Shown here piece after piece: positions 37,123 through 48,400 of a stretch of DNA of 60,649 nt. The DNA comes from Candidatus Kuenenia stuttgartensis (GTDB taxonomy: Bacteria > Planctomycetota > Planctomycetia > Planctomycetales > Planctomycetaceae), in NCBI GenBank assembly GCA_945904015.1, contig CAMDPK010000022.1, positions 1 through 60,649 of the forward strand, read 5' to 3'. Each line of letters starts with the position of its first letter. Within the stretch, counting starts at the first letter, position 1. The notes beneath the pieces were generated by a model. The model was given only the letters and a program-made list of their open reading frames with translations, ran no database searches and had not been told where the DNA came from. The translations under genes were made by a program, and so were the position numbers.

Positions 37123-40100
37123 CGGCGATGTCTTGCTGAGCCACCACCAATCCGAACTCTACGCCACTCAAGCCGAAGCCGATTGCCTCCGGCGTCCCGC
37201 CGTTGAGCCCCACAAACGCGGTGACTCCCGTCGCGCCGATCGTCAGCAGGCTGACATCGACTTTGCTCTCGTCATCCAGAGTGACTTGCGACTCGCCCTT
37301 GCGGAACGCGAAGTCCCCTTCGACCGTGACGAACTCCGCAATGTTCAGCGACACATGCCCGCTCGCTTCCGTCAGTTCCCCGGCCGCTCCGTCGAGATTC
37401 AGTTCGAACGGGTCGGCTCCGGTGATGACGAACAGCGATTGGTTGCTGAAGTCGGCGACGACGTCGTGTTCGGGAACTCCCGGCGTTGTGACGGTGTTGC
37501 CAGCGGTGACGACGGTCAGTTGCGTATCGACGCTGTTGACCGTGAGATCGACGACGACGTCGGCGACATCAACACCGGCGAGCGTTCCACCGAAACTGAG
37601 CTTGAGTGTCGTGCCGGTCCACACGCCGACCGTGACGTTCGCGCCGGACAGGCTGGCGAAGCCGTTGTTGATCGCGGTCTGCACGTCGCTTGTTTCGGCG
37701 AGCCGGCTGAACTCATCGCTCTGATAAGTCTGACCATTGTGGGTCAGGCTGATGCGAACGGTGTCGCTGAGTCCCGGTGTGCCGATGACGATTCGCTGCC
37801 CCTCGGCAACGGGCGATCGGCCATGATTCTCGCGCGTCGGGATCGCTCGCGTGAGCGACAGCAACGACGAGTTGGTCGAGAAGTCCGGAATGTTCTCGTT
37901 CGCGCGGTCGTTGATGAACTCGACGCGGAAGGTGTTGTGAGTGTCACCCGACTTCGCGGCATCGAACACCACGACGACGTTGTTGGTGCCGATGTTCGTC
38001 AACGCGAAGAGGGCGGCTTCAATGTTGTCGGCGAATGTTGCGGTGTCGGTCGAGTACTCGATCGGCGAAGTCTTCTCGCCATCGACGGAAATGGTGAAGG
38101 AACCGCTCGGAGCGGGTGAATCGACGCTCGCAGAGACCGTGAGACGATTCACGTTCTCGTTGAACAACGAGCCGCCGAACGTCACGAGGTAGCTGCTTTC
38201 GCTGGCCCCATCGACGACGGTGATATTCGCACCGGTGCCGCTCAGTGCGGCGTTCAACGCGGATTGAACCGCGGCAGCGGTCGCACGCAGTGGCAGTTCG
38301 CTGGTGGTGAATGTCGATGCGCCGCGTTGCAGGCTCAGTTGGAAACGACCGGTGGCGTCTTCGTCGTAGCTCAGGCTGACGAGTTGTTGCTCGGCCGTTG
38401 CAGGGCTCCCAATGTAGGTGCCGTCCAGATAGACGAGTCCGCTGCTCACTCGATCAACGACCTGCAAGCCGCTCAGACTTTGACCGCTCAACACATTGCC
38501 AAGGTCAATGAAGTAGCGGTGAGTGCCGTGGTAATTCTGGTCGAACTGGACCGTGACATTGGCGGTCGATGTGTTGAGCACAGAGGCGATGCCGGCTCGC
38601 AGCCGCACCGCGTTGTTGGTCACATCGCCGGGAGCGTAACGCACATCGACCGTGCGATTGCCGAGCTTCAGGTCGTAGTAGCCGCTCGCCGAATACGGGT
38701 TCGTGAAGTAGATCGTCGTGCCGCCGCCGGTGGCACTGGTTGGCTGAGCGATGGTCGTGACGGCGGCATCAATCGGCGACGGCTGCTGGCGCGGCAGGTC
38801 AAACGTCAGGTACTTGATCTCGTTGAGTCCCGCGGTTGCGGCGGTGATCTGCGTGACGGTCGAAGAGGGAGTTGCCTCGGTTGTGGTCGTGGTCAGCGAA
38901 GACAGATCTTCGCCCGCGCGGTCGCCGATGAATTCGATGCGGAAGCCGGCGTAGGAATCACCGGTCACGCGGACGTTGCCCGCTCCGATGCCCGGCAAGC
39001 TTTCGAGTGTCTGCGTAATCTTCTGGCGACGGAGCTGGTTCGATTCAATGCCGGTGGCGGTGAAACTCCGCGACTCGCCGCCGAAGGAAAATGCCACCGT
39101 GCCCAGCGTGTCGTCCGTGAGAACGAAGTCGAGCACCGTGTTCGTCTTCGTTTCGACAGCAAGTGTCGCCAGCACGGTGATGCCGCGATTGATCGCGATC
39201 GAGACATCGCTGACCGCGACTTGCAGCGCATCGAGCCCTTCAAATCCGGCGTTCTCGGCGGTGGCCTGCAGCGTCGTGAAGGTGTGCTTGCGGTTGGCTC
39301 GATCGGTCATCAAGGCCAGCCCGAAATCGACGCCGTCCACGGCCAGGCCAAGTCGTTCGTCCGTGCCGCCATTGAGCCCGACGAATGCCGATGCGCCGCG
39401 AGCGCCGAACGTGACGACATCCGCGCTGATGACGGAGGTGTCCGACAGATTGACTGTGCGGATCGACTTCTCGAATCCGAAGTCGCCGTCGATCGCGAAG
39501 AAGCCGAACAGGTCGAGTTCGGTGTGACCTTGAGCCCGCGTCAGTTCGCCGGACGCTCCATCGAAATCGAGCGACATGAAATCAACGGGGCCGGTGCGGA
39601 TCAAAAGCGGAGCCTCGTTGAGATCGAGCACCGCACTCGTCCCGGAGGCGCGATTGATCTCCACGCTGAGATCGCTGCCGGTGGCCGTGATCCCTTCGAT
39701 GCCGACGAAGCCGATGCTGAAGGCCGTCGCTTTGAGTGCGGTCCAATTGCGTGCGGGATTCGCTGGATCGCTGGCAAGTGCGAGTGCGAAATCGACCTCG
39801 GAAATCGCGAAGCCGGCCGCGTCTGCCGTGCCGCCGTTGTTGCCGACGAAAGCGCTGACGCCGCTGGCACCGAGCAGCAGCACGTCCGTCTGCACGGTGC
39901 TGGAGTCGGAAAGTGTGAAAGCCTGCGTCGTCTTCTCGAAGACGAAGTCGCCGGTCGCTTGGAAGAAGCCACCGACAGCGAGATCGAGATGCCCGGAAGC
40001 ACGAGTGATCGGGCCGGCCCACGTATCGAGGTCGATCGTGATGGAACTGCCGGGGCCGGTCGCAACCTCGACCGGTTCTGCGAGGAAGTCGATCTGCGGA

Positions 40101-42480
40101 GCACCGGCGCTCGCACGAGTCAACTCAACGCTGAGGTCCGTACCGCTGAGAGTCAGGTCGTCGCTGCCGACGAAGCCGACCGAACCGGCGGTTGCCAGCA
40201 GCGTGGTCCAAGTGCGGGCGTCGTCCTCTTGATCGGTGGCGAGCAGCAGGGCGAATTCCACATCGGTGGCCGCGAAGCCGAGTGCTCCGTCGGTCCCGCC
40301 ATTCAAGCCGATGAAAGCATCGGCCCCGGTCGCTCCGATGGCGAGTAAGTCCGCTTCGACTTTCGACTCGTCGGTGAGCGTGATTGAGCCCTCGGACTTC
40401 TTGAACGCGAAGTCGCCAGAGACTTGCACGAAGCCGAAGATGTCGAGGTCGGCATGTGCTTCGACTTGTACGATCTCGCCTTGAGCGCCGTCGAAGTCGA
40501 GCGTGACCGACGATGATGCGCCGGTCGCGATGACAAGCGGTGTGGCGGAGAAGTCGAGCACAACATCGGAGTCTTCGGTGTCGGCGATAGTCACCGACAT
40601 CTCGCCGACCGTGATGCTCAAACCATCGCCACCGGAGAACGCCGCGCTCTCGACGGTCGCTTGCAGCAGCAGGAACTCGCGGTCTTCGTTCGCTCGGTCG
40701 GTCGCGAGCACGAGTCCGAAGTTGACTCCGGTCGCTTCGAATCCGATCGCGTTCTCGCTGCCGCCGTTGAGACCGATGAAGGCGTCGGTGTCGGACGCTC
40801 CGAGGCTCAGCAGATCAACCGCGATCTCGCTGCCGTCAGACAGTTTGACCGTGCGAATCGACTGCTCGAATCCGAAGTCGCCGGTCACTGAGAAGAAGCC
40901 GGCGACTGCGAGATCGAGATGCCCGGTCGCTCGCGACAGGTTGCCCGCTGAACCCGGCATCTCCAGCATGACGGAACTGCCCGGCCCGGTCGTGACGAGT
41001 TGCGGCGAGGCGGAGAAGTCGATGACATTCTCGCCGGACGACGCACGATTGAACGCAACGCTGAGGTCCGTGCCGCTCGCGGTGATACTGGGCAAGCCGA
41101 CGAACTCGACCGTGCGTGCGTCCGCTTGCAGCGAGGTCCATTTTTGGCTGGGCTGCGCGGCATTGGAACTGAGAATCAGCGCGAGATCGACCCCTTCGAG
41201 ATTGAAGCCGACCGCGTTGTCGGTCCCGCCGTTGTTGCCGGCGAAGGCCGAGACGCCGTTCGTGCCGATGATGAGTTGATCGAGATTGACCGAGCTGCCG
41301 TCCGCGAGCGACACGTTGTTGCGGCGGCTGGTCTCGAACGCGACATCGCCGGAGAACTGTACGAAGTCGCCAACCGCGATGTCGAGCGTTCCTGATGCGC
41401 GAATCAGCGAGCCGACGCTGCCGTCCATGCTCAGAGTCTGTGTCGTCGTCAGTCCCGTCGGAATTTCGAGCGGCTGCGCGAGGAAGTCGATCAGCGACCC
41501 GTCGCCGGCTGCCCGGTTGATCTCGACGGAAACGTTTTCGCCTGTCGCCGAGATCGAAAGCAGCCCCGTTAGCTCGATGCTACCCGCATTGGCTTTGAGC
41601 GCGGTCCAGGAACGTGACGGAGTGGATTGATCGGATGCCACCACCAATGCGAAGCCGACATCGCTCAAGCTCAGCCCGAGCTGATCCGCTGACCCGCCGT
41701 TGAGCCCCGCGAACGCGGACGAACCCGAAGCGCCAATCGTCAGCAACTCCGCTTCGACATGTTGCCCGTCAGCGAGAGTCAGCAACGACAGCGACTTCTC
41801 GAAGGCGAAGTCACCGGACACGTTGAAGAAGTCGGCGACACCGACATCGAGATGTCCCGTTGCGCGTTGCAACGGCCCGCGACTGCCATCCAGATCGAGC
41901 GACACTGTCGTGGTCGGCCCGGTCATCACGGTCAGTGGGACGTTCGAGAAATTGACAACGCGAGTGCTGGGATCAACGCCCGCAGCAAGCCCCTTCACTT
42001 GGTTGACCTGCACCTCCAGCCCAGTGGCCGCGAGCGTGACATCCGGGATGCCGACCAGCGCCACAGATCCCGCCGTGGCTTGCAGCGTCTTCCAATTCAC
42101 TCCTTCGAATCCGGCTTGTCCGGGCCGCGCTGACATCAGCGCCGCGCCGAACTCGACATCGCTCAAAGCCAGCCCGACCGCGTCGGCATTGGGCGTATCG
42201 TCGCCGTCGATGTCCCCGTCTGCGTCGCTGTCGACCAGATACGGACCATTCATGCCGACGAAAGCGTTCACTTCGTGGCCGCCGATTCGCAGCATGTCGG
42301 CCAGCACGATCGTGCCATCCGCCAGCGTCACGTTCTGAGCGGTGCTTTGCAGCGCGAAGTCGCCGTTGAGGTCGATGAATCCCGGCAGGCTCAGCGAGCC
42401 GTCGTCGATCGTCACCGTCACCGCGATTCCGCTGGGCGTGACCGCATTTTCGGGCGACGTGGCGTTGCGGTCGATGTCGG
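30560..42480 (-). repeat. About 16 tandem units of about 160 residues in the giant protein
   Basis: Each unit follows the same order: GDFxFEKS, LSDGSxVxxDLLxxGA, SAFVGLNGGTxDAxGF, VxFALxLxxD, WTxLKATAxSxxFVG, ASGxDLSVEINRAS, DFSAxPLxIxTGP, and LDxDGxxGxLxRAxGHLDL. Units start near 42480, 41830, 41350, 40880, 40415, 39950, 39485, 37315, 36835, 36355, 34180, 33690, 33215, 31710 and further down. The units starting near 39485, 36355 and 33215 carry long insertions, giving a higher-order period of about 3.13 kb. The frameshift falls inside unit 8, and the pattern resumes exactly after it. The family is not named to my knowledge; an extended beta-rich rod is inferred. Confidence 0.8.
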
Positions 42481-45400
42481 CCATCAGCGTGCCGTTTAGA
42501 ATCACGCCGCTGCCGAACAGATTGACCTGATTGACATCGATTGTGAAATGGGCCTCGAAGTCCGCTCCGAGGTTGAGATTCAGAAGCTGCTTGTACCAAT
42601 TGACCGGATCGGCCGTTCTGCGGGCGCGGACTTCGGACAGGCTCAAGTAGCCGTCCATATTCGTGTCTGCTGCCGGAGCGATCGACAACTGCCCCGCGAC
42701 ATCGAGGCTCAGTTGCCCGTCACGCAAATGCACCGAGCCAGAATCGCCGAGTCCCAGTTCGGCACTGAAGCCATAAACCCCCGCACTGGCACCGACATCA
42801 AAGCGGTTGATGTCCACGAGCACTTCGGCATCAGCCACTTGCGGAGTCGGCAATGTGATGCCGGCGATCGTTTGATTCCGCAGCGGGATCTTGACCAGCA
42901 CTTCCGTATCAAGCTTCACCACCAGCCGGGCCGCCGCCGTCCCCGCGATATCGAGACTCCCCATTGCCGCGACGCCCGACAGACCCAGGTCATCGAGCCC
43001 AATCGCGAAGTCCACTCGCTGTTGCAAATCCTGATTGACGATCAACTGGAACCCGACCGTGACATCGTCCGTGCCGTTCAATCGAAAGATCGGAGTGAAC
43101 TGGAACGGTGGCCCCGCGAGCGGCGTACCCAGCACATCGCCAACGACGACCTCGTTCATGCCGAGCTGCGCCACAAACGTCGTCGAAAATCCACCGAACG
43201 AAGTCAGCTTGTCGAAGAACGCGCCCGCCGCGGAAGAGACCTTATCCAGCAGCCCGCTGAAATCCGCGCCGCCGACATCGGCACGATCGAGCTTCAGCTT
43301 CGTGCTGCCACCGATGCCGCCGCTGAACGTGAAATCTGTCCAATTGCTCAACGACAGATTGAGTCCCGAGAAGTCCCAATCACCAAGGCTCAACGTCGGC
43401 AGCTTGAAGCCCTTGAACGACACCCCCTTGAAGTTGCCGAATTGGAATGTCAGTCCGTCGAGCAGCCCAGTCAGATCCAGGCCGTCGAAGTCCGCCCAAT
43501 GGAAATTGAGCTTCGGCGCGTTCAGCCCCAGTCCGTTCCAGGCCTCGAAGATCTTCGAAAAGAAGTGGAACGATCCGATCGAGCCTGACAGTTTGATCCC
43601 CGAAAATTCCGGCAGATAACCCGACAGGTTCCAGTTGATATTCGGATTGAACGTGAAGCCGCTGAAATCGACATCGCCGAAGAGGCCGCTGAGCGTGCCG
43701 CTGGGGAGCGTCACGCCGTTCCAAATCGAACCGCTCCAGTTCAGGTTGAGTCCAAACGTCGTACCGGTGAAATTAACTTCGGTCAGGTCGGTCCAGCTCC
43801 AGTTGATGTTGTCGAAGTGGAAGCCGCTGAAGTCGATGCCCGACAGATCCCAACGGCTCCAGTTGTACCCCGACAGGGTCAAGCCACTGATAAAGTGGAA
43901 CGCAACTCCGGTCGATGCGCTGGGCAGGCTGCCGGCTCTGACCTTCGAGATCATGCCGCCGATGTCTGACACGGTGCCGGTGCTCCCGGTCCAATCGACA
44001 TCGAACGCGAACGCGAACGAGAAATTCGCGAAGCTCAAGTTCGCGAAGTTGAACTTCACGCCGCGCAGATTCGCGAACGAGAAATTGATCCCCGACAGGT
44101 TGATGCCGCTGAAGTCGATGCCGGACAGATCCCAGCCGCTCCAATTCAAGCTGAAGCCCGAAAGATTCAGCCCGGACTGCAGCCGCTTCATTCCCTGAGA
44201 CAGATCGCCAAACAGGCTATGGAGATCGCGGTCGACGATCATTCCCGTGCAGTTCGTACTGAAGTCGAACGTCAGGTCCGAGCGGAAGAAGCTCGACCAA
44301 TCGACGTCGATCGCGAATGCAAAGCTCAGGTTCACTCCAGACAGATCGCAGCCAATGAAGTTGCACCAGCGCAGATTGGCGAAGCTGAAATTGATTCCAA
44401 CCAGATTCGCGCCGCTGAAGTTGATCCCCGACAGATCGAAGCCGGAAAAATTCGTGAAGGACAAATCCACGCTGCTGAAGTCGAACCCGCGCAGATCAAT
44501 GCCGGACCAGTTGATGCCCGTCAGGTTTGCACCGCTCCAGTTGATTCCGCTGAAGAGATTGAAGACGTCAAACAATGCTCCCGACAGGTTGACTCCGCTG
44601 AAGTTGATGCCGGAAAGATCGAGTCCTTTGAAATTGGCGAACGACAGATTGCAGCCGCTGAAGTTGAAGCCTCGCAATGCGTCGAAGCTGAAGCCGGAGA
44701 AGTCGTAGCCGGAGAAATCGAAGCCTGACCAATCCGTCCGCGTCGTGTTGAACGGGATCGAGAAATCTTTGGCGAACAGCAAGCGCAGCGTGTCGGTCAG
44801 TCCCGACAGGCTCGGAAAATCATTGGCGGCGTAAGTGAATCCGTTGAGATATTCCTCGGTCGCATCGCGCAGCTTGAAGGTTTGAGCGCGGCCGTCGGCA
44901 TCCAGGTCGATTCCGATCAGCTCACCAACGCTGCGACCAAGTCCGGGAATCTGCTGCTGGATCACATCCGCCGACAGCGCGCCATTCCCCGTGTCATCGA
45001 CCGTTTGGAGTACGTCGAGAATTTTCTCTTTGAGCGCCGTGCCGATCCGCACATCCAGGAAGACATCAGGCTTCGCGACGGTGAAAACGCCGGTCTCGAG
45101 ATCGCGATGAATCAGATCGGGAGCGCGGAAGATCACCGTCGGCACGCCGAAGTCATGCAGATTGAACCCCGCCCCCTGTGCGTTGAGCGTCAGTCGCCCT
45201 CGCAGGTTCGACGTCGTCGCCACATCGACCAGCTCACTGAAGGAAACTCCCGCGCGATCGGCGGAGGTCAGTCGATGCGTCCCGTCCGCGTCATCGGGAT
45301 CGTTCAGTTCCACTTGAGCCGCGACACGCAGATCGACCACGCCATCACGCACTTGCACGTTCGCCAGTCCGGCGACGGAAAGGTCCGCGTCGAGTCCCGT

Positions 45401-48400
45401 GATCACGACGCGAGCACCGGCATCGAAGCGATTCAGACGCAGCCAGGTGTCGGTCTCGACGGCGAAGGTCGATCCCGATCCGCGAGCCAGATCAACTCCC
45501 AGATCGACGTTGAGCGCCGTCACCAGTCGCGCGGTCGCCAATCCCGACATACTGAAATCCGGCACGATGCTTTGAGCGGCATCCGGCAAATCCGCCGCGC
45601 TGAGACTGAAGGACTGACTGACTTCGGTGTCGATGTTGACCTGCAGGTTGAGGCTCAGGCCGATCCCTTGTTCGGTCACGGTCAGCCCGCCGAGGAACGC
45701 GAATGCCGGACCGGACGCACCCTCTTCAAAGACATTGTCGAGCTCAAACGGAGCCATCGCCGCTTGCAGAGTCGCGGCTTGAGCCGCGTTGAAATGCGTC
45801 AGCTTGTCATAGACCGCGCCGGCCAGCGAGGTTTTCAGCGCGTCGATCTCGGCGGCAGCACGCTGCCCTGTGCCAGCGGCGACTTGCTGCAAGTTGACGA
45901 GCACCGCGCCCCGCAGATCCGCCAGCGCGAGCGAAGCGTTGGTCAGCACTGCGCCCGTCAGATTCGCTCCCGACAGGTTCAAGTGATCGAGCACTTTGCC
46001 GGTGAAGTCGATGCCCGTCAGCCCGGCACGCTCGAAGTTCCCTTTGAGCACGCTCGGCAGACTGCTGATTCCCTCCAACGCCGCGCCGGTGAAGTCCGTC
46101 GCATCGGATAGAATCGCTCCGGCCAACTGAGCACCAGCCAGCTTGACTCCGGCGAGCTTCGCGCCGGCGAGATCAATCCCCGTGAAGACGATTCCGGACA
46201 GATCCATGCCAGAGAGATCGAAGCCAGCCAAACTCGTCCCCGACTGCATCGTCTTGACCAACGCTGCGAGGCTCCCGGGATTCGCGATGGCATCCTTGGC
46301 GAACGCCAGCGCCTGAGCCGGAACACTGAACGCCGAACTGAATTTCGCTTTGTAGATGAAGGCCTGATCGATCACCGTGTTGACGAACGTCGCGCCATCG
46401 AGCACCGCTTCCCGCAAGTTTGCTCCGGCCAATCGCGCGTTCGTGAAGTTGGCCCTCGAGAGATCCAGCAGCGACAGATCGAAACCGTCGAGCAGATAGC
46501 CGGAGAGATCCGCGATGCCGCTCGCCGGATCGAGCCGCACGGCTTGCAAGTAATTGCTTGCGGACACCAGTTCCGCCGCGATCGGGCCAGCAAAGAACGC
46601 TTTCGCCACGGACGTTGTTTGATCCACCACCGAGTTGGCGAAGTTGGCCGCGATCAGCGAGGCCGCCGAAAAATTGACGCCGCGCAAGTCCGTTTCCGCG
46701 AAGCTCGCACCGCGCAGATCCAGTCCCTTGAACGAGACGCTCGCGACCTGCGCACCGCCGAAGTTCGCGTCACGCAGCACGGCTCCCGATGTGACATTTC
46801 CGCTGCCGTCATAAGTGGCGAACGTCGCGCCGCTCAGATTCGCGCCGGAAAAATCGACGCCCGTCAGATCGGCTCCGGCGAAGTTCGCGCCATGTAGATC
46901 GGCACCGACAAAGTTGAACCCGCGCAGGTCCAAGCCGGTGAAGTTCGTGAAGGCCAACTTCGCTCCGGCCCACTCCGGCTGCACTGGCTGGAACGGCATC
47001 GCACCGGCCTTTGCCACCGCTTCATTCAGAGCCGACGCCAATCCGCGAATTGTCGCGGTCGCCGGACCCGCTGCGTTTCCATCAGTCGGCAGATTCGTAC
47101 CGTTGAAGTAGTCGCGAGCGGCGTCCGTCAACGCGAACAGTTTTTGCAGAACACCGCCATCCGCCGAAACGGTGAAGAGTTCCTTCAGCGATTTTCCAAT
47201 TCCCGGAATGGTCTTGGTGAGGAACTCGCTCTCGAGCGCTCCGTCACCCGCCCCGCGGAGTTGGTCGAGCACTTCGAGCAGCATGTCTCGCTGCGTCGCC
47301 GTCAGCGCGACATCGAGCGTCACGGCCGGCCCTTGCAACCGCGCGGTCCCTTGTTCGTCGATCTTGAAAAGCTGATCCGTCGCCAGCTTGACGATCGGGT
47401 CTCCGAACACGGCGGTGAAGGACTGACCGCCCACTTGGATCGCCGAGTCAACCGTCACGGTGAAGCCCGCATCGAACTTCGCCGACGGAGTGACCGCGAC
47501 CAGATTCTTGAACCAGTTCGTCGGATCAGCCGCTCGCAGCACCTTGATGTCGGACAGTCGCAACCGATCGGTCCCTTGTGAATTCGAAAGCGCGACTCGA
47601 CCACCGACCATCAGGCTGAGCGCGACGTCATCAACTCCGACGCTCCCCAATCCCGCGACGGCCAGCGAGGCGTGTAAGCCAGAGACTCCCAAACTCGCAC
47701 CGACATCGAAGCGGTTGAGTTTGAAGTACGGATCGAGCGAACTCGCAGAAGGCAGCGGCACCGTGAAGAGGCCCGCGACCGACGTATCGCGCAGACCAAG
47801 CAGCACTCCGAGATCGAAGTCGAGCGCCAGCACGCCGCGACCGAATGCGGTTCCGGACAACTCCATCGTCGGCAGGACCGCCGCCACGGCCGGCGGCAAA
47901 TCGTCGCCGCTGAGCGAAAAATCCGTCGAGAAGCTGCGGTCGATGTTCGCCTGCAAGTGGATGCCCAGATCGACTTGATTGTTGTTGAATTTGACGCCTC
48001 CCGAAAAGGTGAACGCCGGGCCGGGAGCTCCTGTCGCGAAGATGTCCTCGATCACGACCGGGTTCAGGTTCGCCATGAACGACGCACTCGTCGTCCAACT
48101 GGTCGGCAACTTGCTGAGCTTGTCAAAGAAGGCTCCGACCGCCGACGCGACATCGCCGACCGTGCCCGACAGATCGGTCCCCAGCAGCGTCGTCCCATCG
48201 AACTTCGCGCCGTTGATCGAAGTTCCTTTGAACCAGCCGAACGAAAAATCGACATCCGTGAAGTCGAGCCCGTCGAGGATCGCGCCCTCGAAGTTGATTC
48301 CCTTGAATGAGCCGAACTTGAAGTTGAGCTTGATGCTCGGCAACAAGCCGCTGAAGTCCACGCCGCCGAAGCTCACGCCGTCGAAGAGCCGACGGAACCC

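Noticed and set aside
37080..37122. A separate start for the 35-kb frame at 37122
   Set aside because: The first 16 residues are out-of-frame translation of the upstream repeat unit (Arg-rich), with no Shine-Dalgarno. Repeat homology resumes only at the G7 run.
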